Of a stretch of 33,589 nucleotides of DNA, positions 15,842-24,403 are shown one piece after another. The stretch is from the NCBI GenBank assembly GCA_002709695.1, contig PAQF01000075.1, forward strand, positions 1 through 33,589, written 5' to 3'. A program made the position numbers and the translations under genes. Under the pieces are notes generated by a model. That model made no database searches. It was not told where the DNA came from and saw only the letters and a program-made list of their open reading frames with translations. Within the stretch, counting starts at the first letter, position 1, and every line of letters begins with the position of its first letter. This DNA is from Candidatus Poribacteria bacterium (GTDB taxonomy: Bacteria; Poribacteria; WGA-4E; UBA9662).

Positions 15842-17797
15842 TTGAAAACATCAATAACATCTGTTATTTTGGTAGTCTTAGTTAGTTTTTTCATAACACC
15901 TTTAATTCCTGCAGAGATTACGCCAAAAGATTCGAAAGAGCTCAATGAATCAACTAGGGTTATTATGATCAAACCTGGGCAGACATTGGCTGATTTAGCA
16001 CTGGAATATTTTGGTGATCGAAAAAAGTATAAGCAATTTTTAAAGTACAATATTATCACAGATATTAACTCGGTGAAACCGGGTGATATGATACGAGTGC
16101 CTGTACTTCCGTCGGCAGAACTTCAGGACCAAGAGTTTCAATCTTTGGCTTCTGGATCATCACCTAACATTACTCATAGGCGTGTTAGTGGTGTAACTGA
16201 AATTATCACTGTGCAGGTGGGTGAGACGTTGGTGGATTTGGCACAGAAATATTTTGGCGATCGAAAAAAGTATAAAAAGTTTTTGGAGTATAATGATATT
16301 GGTAACTTGAACACAATAAAGGCTGGTGATCAATTACAGGTGCCTGTTTTGGCCAATGTAGCTACTTCTGCTAAGCAAACAGAGCCGGAAGAGGTAAATC
16401 AGTCTTCGAGTTTGGCCAAGGTAGAAGCTAAACCTACTCAAAAAACGACACCTCCTGTGGTATTAGAATCATCTATGGAGGCTAGCGTTAATTCTTCTGA
16501 AAACATTCTTCAAGAGATAAGGGAAATAAGGCAGGCTCTTAGGAATTTGGACTCTTCTGGCTCCACAGCAGAGACGCTGACAGAGACAGTTGAAGAGGTT
16601 CTACCTCCAGCAGACATCAGGGTTTTTGATGTGCCGAATGATGCAGGAAAAGGGCTTAACACTAAGGGGGCTACCAGCAAATTTAAAAAGGGTAATATAG
16701 TTGTTACATGGACTAAATCTGACAGTAGTGCTGTCATTGGCTACCACATTTTTCGAAAGCAACTGGATGGAGAGTTTGAGCAAGTAACAAAAAAACCGGT
16801 TAAAGCGGGCGAAGCCAAAAAGAATGTCTTGGCTATTTTACCGAGTTATCATAGGGAATTTTCGCCTAGTGATTATACAAGCCTTGGTTTTTTTGCTGAT
16901 AAGGCTGAAACCAATATTCCATACATTTACAAGGTTGCAGCTGTTGGAGAGGCAGGTATCGTCTCAGAATCTGTTGAATCTGGAGAAGTTAAAGCTGTTG
17001 GTAACCTGATTGCGACGACGAAGATGCCTGAATTTCTGGGGCTTCTCTTAGTTGCGGCTGTAACATTATATTTTATTGATAAGGCTCAAAGTGGTCAGGA
17101 CATGTTTATTCGCAAAATTCCTGCTCTTGATGCTTTTGAAGAAGCCATTGGTCGTTCAGCGGAAATGGGACGTCCCGTAATGTTTATTCCAGGAAACGAT
17201 GATGTTTATAAATCTTCATCAATAGCTGCAATCAATATTTTTGAAGGTGCTGCTAATTATGCAGTGGTTATGCAGTCCCATATTATGTCACCTAATCAGG
17301 AAGCAATTGTCAACCAGGTGTTAAGTAATTCTCTTAGAAACATTTTTCTATATGCTGGAAGACCGGATTTATACGATGAATATGATGTGCATTTTGAAAC
17401 AACTGATCAACTCGCTTTTGCTTCTGCTATAGCTGGTGCTATGTATCGTGAGAACCCAGCAGCAATATTTATTCAAGGTGATTTTGGTGCGGAATCTTTG
17501 ATATTTGCAGAGAATGGTAATGCTGTTGGTGCAATTCAAATTGCAGGAACAGATAACGAGAAACAACTTCCATACTTTGTTGTAGCTTGTGATTATACCC
17601 TTTTAGGTGAAGAATTATATGCTGCAGGTGCTTATATTAAAAAGGATCCAATTCAGATCTGTACGTTGAAAGCACAGGATTTGTTGAAGCTTGCAGTGTT
17701 TGCCTGTTTAATTATAGGTTCTTTGTTGGCACTCTCTGGATCTTCCAACGGCATATTAGACTTTTTTACGCAAAAATGGTTTGAGGTAATTTCATGA
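15842..17797 (+). CDS. LysM-LysM-FN3-DUF6754 membrane protein
   Basis: 651 residues. In order: a signal or anchor segment (1-25), LysM 1 (about 40-88), LysM 2 (about 121-170), a polar linker with a short coiled coil (about 218-238, NILQEIREIRQALRNL), and a fibronectin-III-like domain (about 282-385). Then come a transmembrane helix (about 396-413), a DUF6754-type domain (about 415-605, with GRPVMFIPGNDDVYKSSSIA) and a last transmembrane helix (about 610-632). LysM domains bind the GlcNAc-containing glycan of peptidoglycan. Positive charges after the first helix (DKAQSGQDMFIRK) put DUF6754 in the cytoplasm and LysM outside. DUF6754 has no known function. Start: TTG with GGGAGG 11 nt upstream. 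It overlaps the next gene by 4 bp and heads a four-gene membrane cluster. Confidence 0.85.
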   Translation: MKTSITSVILVVLVSFFITPLIPAEITPKDSKELNESTRVIMIKPGQTLADLALEYFGDRKKYKQFLKYNIITDINSVKPGDMIRVPVLPSAELQDQEFQSLASGSSPNITHRRVSGVTEIITVQVGETLVDLAQKYFGDRKKYKKFLEYNDIGNLNTIKAGDQLQVPVLANVATSAKQTEPEEVNQSSSLAKVEAKPTQKTTPPVVLESSMEASVNSSENILQEIREIRQALRNLDSSGSTAETLTETVEEVLPPADIRVFDVPNDAGKGLNTKGATSKFKKGNIVVTWTKSDSSAVIGYHIFRKQLDGEFEQVTKKPVKAGEAKKNVLAILPSYHREFSPSDYTSLGFFADKAETNIPYIYKVAAVGEAGIVSESVESGEVKAVGNLIATTKMPEFLGLLLVAAVTLYFIDKAQSGQDMFIRKIPALDAFEEAIGRSAEMGRPVMFIPGNDDVYKSSSIAAINIFEGAANYAVVMQSHIMSPNQEAIVNQVLSNSLRNIFLYAGRPDLYDEYDVHFETTDQLAFASAIAGAMYRENPAAIFIQGDFGAESLIFAENGNAVGAIQIAGTDNEKQLPYFVVACDYTLLGEELYAAGAYIKKDPIQICTLKAQDLLKLAVFACLIIGSLLALSGSSNGILDFFTQKWFEVIS

Positions 17798-18441
17798 AGC
17801 GAACGTTACCAGTAGTTCTGTGTAGCACAATTGGTCTTCTGATGGTGTTGCAATACTTTATTCCCCACCAGTTGTCGCAAGCATTTTTTGATCGGACATT
17901 AAAGATGAACCAGATTATTTCAATCTTTGCCTTGATTACGGCGTTGGTTAGTGTTCCCCGTAGTCATATCAGAAGGATTCGTTTGAAAACTGAAAACTGG
18001 CAATATAGTATTGTCCTTCTGGTCGGTTTTTCCTTGCTTCCAATTGCTGCTATTATTGATAATGGGCTGGGTTTTTTTAAGGGAGAGATTAGAATTGACG
18101 GCGCTATTTTTGATTGGATATATGTTAATGGTCAGATACCATTGGGTAATACAGTGTTCGCTATGCTGGCGTTTTATATTACTTCAGCTGCCTATCGTGC
18201 TTTTAGGGCCCGGACTTTTGACGCGGCAATTCTTTTAACTGCTGGAATCATTGTGCTGCTGGCAAATGCTCCTCCTACAGAGATGTACATATGGAGTAAA
18301 TTTTCGGTGATCAAGGATTGGATATTGGCCGTGCCGAGTGGGGCAGCCCAGCGTGCTCTCTTGCTTGGGTTAGGGCTAGGTGCAGTTTCCCAGTCATTAC
18401 GCATTCTGCTTGGTATTGATCGTTCTTGGATGGGAGGGTAA
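17794..18441 (+). CDS. Five-to-six-helix membrane protein of the DUF6754 cluster
   Basis: 215 residues, no family recognised. Hydrophobic segments lie near residues 5-22, 38-53, 70-88, 112-132, 143-160 and 185-205. The loop between the third and fourth (GEIRIDGAIFDWIYVNGQIP) is polar and conserved-looking. It has no signal peptide apart from its first helix and no catalytic motif. The ATG overlaps the TGA of the LysM gene, and the next gene begins 10 bp after its stop, so the proteins are probably made together and may form one membrane complex. The final segment is LGIDRSWMGG. Confidence 0.75.
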   Translation: MKRTLPVVLCSTIGLLMVLQYFIPHQLSQAFFDRTLKMNQIISIFALITALVSVPRSHIRRIRLKTENWQYSIVLLVGFSLLPIAAIIDNGLGFFKGEIRIDGAIFDWIYVNGQIPLGNTVFAMLAFYITSAAYRAFRARTFDAAILLTAGIIVLLANAPPTEMYIWSKFSVIKDWILAVPSGAAQRALLLGLGLGAVSQSLRILLGIDRSWMGG

Positions 18442-18451
18442 GGGAACAATA

Positions 18452-19345
18452 ATGCTAGAACGTTTAATGACGCTTGATCGTCGAATCATTTTCTTAGCGC
18501 TACTTGTTGTTGTGACCATACCAACATTGTTGAAAGTCAGTTTTCCAATAAGTTCCATCACGCCAACTACTCAAGATGTATATGATGAAATCGATGGTCT
18601 TGAACCTGGTTCATGTGTTTGGATTGCTTTGGATTATACACCACCAGCTATGGCTGAGTTGCAACCTCAACTGTCAGCGATTTTGCATCATTGCTTTGCT
18701 AAGGACATTAAGGTTCTGGGCTTTAACCCGCTAATTGCTGAATCTGCTCCACTTGGTCTCAAAGAGTTCAGGAAAATTGGTACAGAACACAATAAAGTGG
18801 AAGGTACTGATTACGTCTATCTCGGATATAGGCCAGGTCAGTTATCTGTTATGCTTGGTTTGGCTAAGGATATGGAAACTGCGGGATATACAAAAGATAT
18901 GAATGATACTCCGCTGTCGAATCTTCCAATGATGAAAGAGGTTAGGAATTATGATGATGCGAATTTACTTATCGCCTTAGCCGCTTTTAAAACACCAGGT
19001 TATTGGGTGCAGTTCGTCGGTGATAGATTTGGTGTTAGAGTGGCTGTAGGAGTTACCAATGTGATGTATACTGCTATGTTTCCTTATATTAATTCGGGGC
19101 AACTTAAAGGGGTTTTGCCTGGCTTACAAGGTGCTGCTGAATACGAACAGCTTGTTAAAAAGGCTGGGTACTCTTCAGGTGGGCCTGCACAAGCAGGCAT
19201 GAGTATTCAGTCTATTGTACATTACGCTTTAGTGCTTCTCCTAATACTTTGCAATGTCGGCTATTTTGTCACTAGGCATAGAGAGGCGAAAGCTCTGGAA
19301 CGTAGACAAACGGAAGCCGTAAAACAATCTGTGGGGTTAGAATAG
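18452..19345 (+). CDS. Bitopic membrane protein with extracytoplasmic domain (DUF6754 cluster)
   Basis: 297 residues, family not recognised. A single helix (about 11-30, IIFLALLVVVTIPTLLKVSF) follows positive residues. A soluble domain of about 220 residues comes next (including VYDEIDGLEPGSCVWIALDY and DANLLIALAAFKTPGYWVQF). A second helix (about 255-275) is followed by a basic tail (TRHREAKALERRQ). The charge pattern puts both ends in the cytoplasm and the main domain outside, on the same side as the LysM domains. ATG at 18452 (GGGA 6 nt upstream) is chosen over a start 72 bp earlier that would lie inside the previous gene and precede the anchor helix. Confidence 0.75.
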   Translation: MLERLMTLDRRIIFLALLVVVTIPTLLKVSFPISSITPTTQDVYDEIDGLEPGSCVWIALDYTPPAMAELQPQLSAILHHCFAKDIKVLGFNPLIAESAPLGLKEFRKIGTEHNKVEGTDYVYLGYRPGQLSVMLGLAKDMETAGYTKDMNDTPLSNLPMMKEVRNYDDANLLIALAAFKTPGYWVQFVGDRFGVRVAVGVTNVMYTAMFPYINSGQLKGVLPGLQGAAEYEQLVKKAGYSSGGPAQAGMSIQSIVHYALVLLLILCNVGYFVTRHREAKALERRQTEAVKQSVGLE

Positions 19346-19346
19346 T

Positions 19347-20024
19347 ATGGAATTACTAGGGACTTGGGTTGCAGCAATTCTAACGCTATGTATTTTTAGC
19401 TTTTTGTATAAAGATAATCCAGCATATAAAGCTGCGCAAAGTCTATTTGTCGGATTGACATTGGGATATGTATTGGTAGTCAAAGTCTTGAAAGAAGGTT
19501 TCTTTGGGGTTATCAAAGACCAGTTCTTTGCAGCAGGAACTTGGAGCATCCAAGGGGATGTTGCTGCCATTGTGTCAGCGGTAATTGCCATATTGTTGGG
19601 GTTACTTTTCTTTAGCTCATATATTCCAAAATTCTCTTGGTTAGTAACTCTTGTTTTAGCTTTAACCATCGGTTGGGGATCAGGGATCGTCATATCGGCA
19701 GAACTTTCGAGTAAGGTCTATGCACAAGTAACTTCAACAATTGGAGATTTTCAGGGTTTCTTTGATAGAGATTTGTTTGCTGGCGAAAATTGGCAGAAAT
19801 CCAAATTGAATACGATCTTGATGCTTGTCGGAGTTGTTTGTACGTTAACCTATTTCTTTTTCTCTGTTGAACATAGAGGTGTACCGGGGAAGCTAGCTAA
19901 AGTTGGGATTATCTTCATTATGGTTAGTTTCGGGGCTAGTTTTGCTAACGCTGTGGCTGGACGTATTTCGCTTCTGATTGGCCGCATGACTTTTTTGTTG
20001 GGTGATTGGCTCCATTTAATTTAG
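19347..20024 (+). CDS. Six-helix membrane protein of the DUF6754 cluster
   Basis: 225 residues with six or seven hydrophobic stretches (about 4-20, 28-45, 68-88, 92-112, 152-170, 178-200 and the end). The polar loop SKVYAQVTSTIGDFQGFFDR lies between helices four and five. No family or catalytic motif is recognised. The ATG is one base after the stop of the bitopic protein, and the next gene (VOC) starts 19 bp further with its own strong ribosome-binding site. This therefore seems to be the last member of the four-gene unit. Confidence 0.72.
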   Translation: MELLGTWVAAILTLCIFSFLYKDNPAYKAAQSLFVGLTLGYVLVVKVLKEGFFGVIKDQFFAAGTWSIQGDVAAIVSAVIAILLGLLFFSSYIPKFSWLVTLVLALTIGWGSGIVISAELSSKVYAQVTSTIGDFQGFFDRDLFAGENWQKSKLNTILMLVGVVCTLTYFFFSVEHRGVPGKLAKVGIIFIMVSFGASFANAVAGRISLLIGRMTFLLGDWLHLI

Positions 20025-20043
20025 GATAATAAAGGGAGGGGAT

Positions 20044-20469
20044 ATGTCGGTTGAGTCAAGCAACAGAATATTGAAGGGATTAGGGACACATCATATTGCC
20101 ATCCAAACGCGGGATTGGCAAGAATCGCTAAAGCTTTACTGTGATGTACTTGGTATGAAGTTGGTAGCGGAATTTGAAGGGGCGTCTCCCAAGCGAAAGA
20201 TAGTACTACTGGATATAGGAGACGGTTCGCATATAGAGCTGTTTGATGTTTATCAAGGAAGTCCAAAACCGGAAGACAATGTGCCTAACGATCCCGTTTT
20301 TCACTTTGCTTTAGCAGTCGATGATACCCGAGCTGCTGTAGAGCATGTTCGAACTGCTGGGTATGAAATTACAGTCGAGCCGATCGATGTGAATCTCGGT
20401 GGTTTGGATGTTACACTCGCTTTTTTCTTAGGGCCGAATGGGGAATCAATTGAATTCTTCCAGACGTAA
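20044..20469 (+). CDS. VOC (glyoxalase/bleomycin-resistance/dioxygenase) superfamily protein
   Basis: 141 residues forming two beta-alpha-beta-beta-beta modules. All four metal-ligand positions of the superfamily are present: His in GTHHIAIQTRDW, Glu in GDGSHIELFD, His in VFHFALAVDD and Glu near the C-terminus in NGESIEFFQT. Members bind a divalent metal and act as isomerases, lyases or dioxygenases on small molecules; the reaction here is not determined. A strong GGGAGG lies just before the ATG. It is 6 bp upstream of surE. Confidence 0.88.
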   Translation: MSVESSNRILKGLGTHHIAIQTRDWQESLKLYCDVLGMKLVAEFEGASPKRKIVLLDIGDGSHIELFDVYQGSPKPEDNVPNDPVFHFALAVDDTRAAVEHVRTAGYEITVEPIDVNLGGLDVTLAFFLGPNGESIEFFQT

Positions 20470-20475
20470 TAATTG

Positions 20476-21231
20476 ATGATCTTGGTGACTAATGATGATG
20501 GTGTTGAATCAGCTGGAATTAAGGGGTTGGCAGCCGCTTTGGGAACGCTGGATTCAGTGTATGTAGTTGCTCCAGACCGCGAGCGGAGCGCCATTGGTAT
20601 GGCAATTACGCTTCATCGTCCATTACGAGCTAAACAGGTGGAAGATTGCTTTTATGCCGTTGATGGGACGCCAGTTGATTGTGTCGATCTGGCTATTGCA
20701 CGACTCTTACCTGAAATCCCAAAATTAGTTGTTTCGGGAATTAATCACGGTGATAATTTGGGGCATGATCTTCATTTCTCCGGAACAGTAGCAGCCGCTC
20801 GAAAAGCTGCATTGTTACATATTCCTTCTATTGCTTTTTCCATGACTTCTAATTCCATGGTGTCCGATGGAAAATACCATTATGAGACGGCCATTAAATA
20901 TGCTGTTCAAATTGTTGAAAAAGCAATAGAGCAGGGTGTTCCTGAGGGTATTTTATTAAATGTCAACATTCCTAATGTTGAGGTTTCCAGGGTCAAGGGA
21001 ATCAAAGTTACTCGGCAGGATTTGGGAACTTATAGCGCTAATGCCATTGAGCGAACAGATCGGGCTGGTAATCCTTACTACTGGATTGGTGGTGAACGAT
21101 CCAAAATCGATCAACGACCGGATACGGATCTAAATACCATTAAGGACTTGTTTGTTTCAATCACTCCTGTACAGTTTGATCAAACTGCACACAGCTACCT
21201 TGATATGGTGGAAGACTGGTTGAACTGTTAA
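20476..21231 (+). CDS. surE: 5'/3'-nucleotidase SurE
   Basis: The 251-residue protein begins MILVTNDDGVESAGIKGLAA, the SurE signature with the metal-binding Asp pair. It continues VVAPDRERSAIGMAITLHRP (metal-ligand Ser) and VSGINHGDNLGHDLHFSGTV (metal-ligand Asn). SurE dephosphorylates nucleoside monophosphates and can act on short polyphosphates in the cytoplasm. ATG at 20476 matches the family start; a TTG just before would only add one residue. Its stop overlaps the next start (TAATG), so it is translationally coupled to the DUF368 gene. Confidence 0.95.
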   Translation: MILVTNDDGVESAGIKGLAAALGTLDSVYVVAPDRERSAIGMAITLHRPLRAKQVEDCFYAVDGTPVDCVDLAIARLLPEIPKLVVSGINHGDNLGHDLHFSGTVAAARKAALLHIPSIAFSMTSNSMVSDGKYHYETAIKYAVQIVEKAIEQGVPEGILLNVNIPNVEVSRVKGIKVTRQDLGTYSANAIERTDRAGNPYYWIGGERSKIDQRPDTDLNTIKDLFVSITPVQFDQTAHSYLDMVEDWLNC

Positions 21232-22223
21232 TGGAACGGATTTTGTCTTTATTGAGCCTGATTTTAAAGGGAGGCTTAATTGGGATTGCCAATATTATTC
21301 CTGGTGTCAGTGGTGGGACTATGGCCATGGTATTGGGTATCTATGAGCGTATGATCCACTCATTGAATTGCATTGGAATTGGTACGGTTAAGAAGATCAG
21401 TTCCTTCAAAATAACGGATATTCGGCAAGAGTGCCAACGAATTGATATTGGGTTTCTGTTTTCGATCGCTGTTGGTGCGTTGATAGCAATTGTAACGACG
21501 TCGAAATTGATTGTTTTATTGATAACAGAGCAACATGACCCAACATATGGATTCTTCTGTGGGTTGATTCTATTATCCATTCTTACACCTCTAAGGATGA
21601 TGGAAAAATTCCGTTTTCATTATCTGATTCCACTCCTATTTGCTACTCTGCTTACGGTTGGATTAACTATAAGTATGGGTGGGAAATCAGTGGAAAAAGA
21701 GAAACAGAAAAATACAATAGAGCAACGGCAAGAAAAGCTAGCTGGTAAGTATACAGAGAGGCAAGAGGTACTATCTTTTGGCCGGTTAGTATATCTATTT
21801 ATTGTGGGAGCAGTAGCGATTTCAGCTATGATTTTGCCAGGGATCAGTGGATCGTTTGTCATGTTGCTTTTTGGTGTTTATTTTGAAATTTTGTCAGCGA
21901 TTAACAATCGAGATTTGATGTTGTTGATGACTTTTGCTATTGGTTGTAGCGTGGGGTTGTTGGCTTTTACCCGGTTGCTTAATTTTTTGTTAGAACGGTA
22001 TCATGATTTTACAGTGTCTTTTCTGGTTGGGCTTATGATTGGGTCATTATATGGTTTGTGGCCATTCCGTGAATTTGAGGTGGTAAATAGCCAGCGGGTT
22101 GACTTTGCCCATGTTTTGCCGAGGATTGACACTAATCTGGCAATCACGTTTGTTGCTTTTTTGCTTGGGTGTATAATTATCTTAATATTTGATTGGTTTG
22201 AAAAGTCAAATCATCGGACATAA
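21231..22223 (+). CDS. DUF368 (PopT-type) undecaprenyl-phosphate translocase
   Basis: 330 residues. The N-terminal GLIGIANIIPGVSGGTMAMV and the internal repeat AVAISAMILPGISGSFVMLL are the paired P-G-[VI]-S-G re-entrant motifs of DUF368 proteins. The family has been shown to recycle the C55-phosphate carrier lipid across the inner membrane for peptidoglycan and other surface polymers. A charged cytoplasmic loop (VEKEKQKNTIEQRQEKLAGK, about residue 150) separates the halves. It is coupled to surE and ends 50 bp before nadK. Its neighbourhood with LysM proteins and ZapA suits a cell-wall role. Confidence 0.88.
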   Translation: MERILSLLSLILKGGLIGIANIIPGVSGGTMAMVLGIYERMIHSLNCIGIGTVKKISSFKITDIRQECQRIDIGFLFSIAVGALIAIVTTSKLIVLLITEQHDPTYGFFCGLILLSILTPLRMMEKFRFHYLIPLLFATLLTVGLTISMGGKSVEKEKQKNTIEQRQEKLAGKYTERQEVLSFGRLVYLFIVGAVAISAMILPGISGSFVMLLFGVYFEILSAINNRDLMLLMTFAIGCSVGLLAFTRLLNFLLERYHDFTVSFLVGLMIGSLYGLWPFREFEVVNSQRVDFAHVLPRIDTNLAITFVAFLLGCIIILIFDWFEKSNHRT

Positions 22224-22273
22224 TTACCTTGTTTGAGATGTTGTGTGACACGGTTTTAAGTGACAGGGATTAA

Positions 22274-23149
22274 GTGAAAACGATCGGTTTTTTTGTCAAT
22301 ACCTCCAAGAAGAAGGCACTTGGAGTTGTGCCCTCAACCGTCACTTGGTTACGGGAGAAGGGGATTGAATCTTTGATTGCCGATGATGAGGCAGATGCCG
22401 TTGGTATACCAAAGATAGGATGTAATAGGGATACTATTGTTGGGCGATCTGACCTGATACTAGTTTTAGGTGGTGATGGCACGCTATTGAATGCGGTGCA
22501 TACGTCAGGTATCGAGGATGTGCCGATTTTGGCTGTTAATATTGGTCATCTAGGTTTCCTAACCGATGTGTCCTTGGATGAGCTTTACTTGGCGCTTGAG
22601 CGGGTTCTAGAAGGTAATTATGAGATTGATACCCGAATGATGCTGGAGGCAAGACTCCACAGTTTTAATAATCAATCTGGAGTGGAAAGTTATTTTGCGC
22701 TGAATGATGTTGTTGTTCGGCATAATACGCGATTAATCGAACTCGAAACGCAAATTGACGGGGAACCGTTCATCACATATAATGCTGATGGTTTAATTAT
22801 GGCTACACCTAGTGGATCTACTAGCTATTCACTTTCAAGTGGTGGTGCTATTGTTGAACCTCATCTAGACGCGATTCTATTAACGCCGATTTCGCCGCAT
22901 TCCTTGACTGTGAGGCCGTTTATTGCCCATGGTGATTCTGAGATAACGGTGACAGTTAGGTCTGATTATGGTGATGTTAATCTTTTGGTGGATGGGGCTC
23001 GTACCATGTTGTTGGTTAGTCCTGGGGCCTCCATCCGTATTTGTAGAGCGGATAAAAAAATCCAGTTGATTCGGTCACAACGACGCAGTTACCACGAGGT
23101 TCTTCGGACGAAGTTGATGCTTGGTGAGGGGATTAGGCGGTCAAAATGA
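22274..23149 (+). CDS. nadK: NAD kinase
   Basis: 291 residues. LVLGGDGTLLNAVHTSG (about residue 63) contains the GGDGT catalytic motif and VNIGHLGFLTDV follows. NDVVVRHNTRLIELETQIDG and MATPSGSTSYSLSSGGAIVE are the other family blocks, the latter binding NAD. It phosphorylates NAD to NADP in the cytoplasm. The start is GTG, preceded by AGGGA 6 nt upstream. Its last codons overlap the first of aroE (ATGA), and NADP is the cofactor of that next enzyme. Confidence 0.95.
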   Translation: MKTIGFFVNTSKKKALGVVPSTVTWLREKGIESLIADDEADAVGIPKIGCNRDTIVGRSDLILVLGGDGTLLNAVHTSGIEDVPILAVNIGHLGFLTDVSLDELYLALERVLEGNYEIDTRMMLEARLHSFNNQSGVESYFALNDVVVRHNTRLIELETQIDGEPFITYNADGLIMATPSGSTSYSLSSGGAIVEPHLDAILLTPISPHSLTVRPFIAHGDSEITVTVRSDYGDVNLLVDGARTMLLVSPGASIRICRADKKIQLIRSQRRSYHEVLRTKLMLGEGIRRSK

Positions 23150-24015
23150 CGAAAATAAGTGGTCATACACAAATTGTTGGTGTTATCGGGGATCCAGTCC
23201 AGCACAGCCGGTCGCCACAAATGCACAACGCTGCTATCTTGGAGCGAAAACTTGATTGCGTTTATGTGCCTTTTCATGTCAGATCTGGAGAGTTGCGAGA
23301 AGCAATTGAGGGTTTCAAGGCACTTAACGTACTTGGTGTTAATGTGACTATTCCGCACAAGCAGGCAGTGATGCCTATCCTTGACGATGTTTCACATGAG
23401 GCAACTCTTATCGGTGCGGCGAACACCTTAATATTTTGTGATGGCAGAGTATCTGGTGACAATACAGATGCGCAGGGGTTTCTGAGGGGGATGACTGAGG
23501 AAGGAATTGATATTCCAGTGGGAGGTTCCGCTGTGGTTTTAGGCGCGGGAGGTGCCGCACGTGCGGTTGTAGTAGCTTTAGCTCTTTCTAAGTTGAGTTT
23601 GATTACAATTGCGAATCGAACTAGATGGAAGGCAACTCAGTTGGAAAGAGAGTTAGCATCTATATCGGACACAGAAATTTCGGTTGCTGACTTGTCTTCT
23701 AGTCAGTTTAACCTGGCAATTCGCTCAGCTGATTTGTTGGTGAACACGACTTCAGTTGGTATGCAGGCATCTGACCAGTTATTGATTGATCCGAATTCTC
23801 TGAATTCCAAGACTATTGTATATGAAATTGTGTATACTCCACCAGAGACACCATTACTTCAGGTTGCTAGAGAGAAGGGCTGTCGAACAATCGGTGGAAT
23901 TGGAATGTTAGTACACCAAGGAGCAATAGCTTTTGAGAAATGGATTGGAATTGTACCTAATGTTCAGACGATGCGTATTGCCTTAGAACAGGCCCTATAC
24001 CAAAAAAAAATGTAG
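23146..24015 (+). CDS. aroE: Shikimate dehydrogenase (NADP)
   Basis: 289 residues with all AroE landmarks: GDPVQHSRSPQMHNAAILER (shikimate-binding serines), VNVTIPHKQAVMP (catalytic Lys), SGDNTDAQGF (catalytic Asp), the NADP loop VLGAGGAARAVVVAL, and GIGMLVHQGAIAFEKW near the end. It reduces 3-dehydroshikimate to shikimate in aromatic amino acid synthesis. The ATG overlaps the stop of nadK by 4 bp, and zapA follows after 9 bp. Confidence 0.96.
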   Translation: MTKISGHTQIVGVIGDPVQHSRSPQMHNAAILERKLDCVYVPFHVRSGELREAIEGFKALNVLGVNVTIPHKQAVMPILDDVSHEATLIGAANTLIFCDGRVSGDNTDAQGFLRGMTEEGIDIPVGGSAVVLGAGGAARAVVVALALSKLSLITIANRTRWKATQLERELASISDTEISVADLSSSQFNLAIRSADLLVNTTSVGMQASDQLLIDPNSLNSKTIVYEIVYTPPETPLLQVAREKGCRTIGGIGMLVHQGAIAFEKWIGIVPNVQTMRIALEQALYQKKM

Positions 24016-24024
24016 GTTTAGATT

Positions 24025-24396
24025 ATGGAAAATAAAGAAACAGCATCAATCAAGATTGATATTTTTAATGCTCAATATACCGTAAGAATTCCTGAGGATC
24101 TAACTGAAGCTGACATTCGAGAAGTTGCTAGTCAAGTTGATCAGATGATGCGGCAAGTTAGTAGTAAAGGTTATGATCAAGTCAGCACTGCTATATTAGT
24201 GGCGCTTAGGTTGGCACAACAAACTCGGAAGGATAGGTTGCACCTCGATTCTCAAATAGCCTACTTAGTTGAACGGATTGACCAGAGTTTGGCGTTGTTA
24301 CCCGGTCAAGATACCGCTAGTGTAGATTCTGGAGAGGATTCAGAAGCAATACCAGATAACGATTCAGACCCATTAGCCCCTCAGGTTCCTTTCTAA
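24025..24396 (+). CDS. zapA: Cell division protein ZapA
   Basis: 123 residues: a small globular N-terminal part (IKIDIFNAQYTVRIPEDLTE), then a long helix (REVASQVDQMMRQVSSK to DSQIAYLVERIDQSLALL) and an acidic disordered tail. ZapA bundles FtsZ protofilaments at the division ring. The I-x-I-x-G/N-x-x-Y-x-[IVL] start and the STAILVALRLA segment match the family. The tail after residue 95 is longer and more acidic than usual. It lies 7 bp before the MoxR gene. Confidence 0.88.
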   Translation: MENKETASIKIDIFNAQYTVRIPEDLTEADIREVASQVDQMMRQVSSKGYDQVSTAILVALRLAQQTRKDRLHLDSQIAYLVERIDQSLALLPGQDTASVDSGEDSEAIPDNDSDPLAPQVPF

Positions 24397-24403
24397 GGTC
24401 TAA

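Noticed and set aside
18380-18451. Longer start for the bitopic membrane protein
   Set aside because: It would lie inside the preceding gene, adds 24 residues before the anchor helix, and the ATG at 18452 has its own GGGA.
24397-24403. 6S RNA next to zapA
   Set aside because: In many bacteria ssrS follows zapA, but here only 7 bp separate zapA from the MoxR gene.
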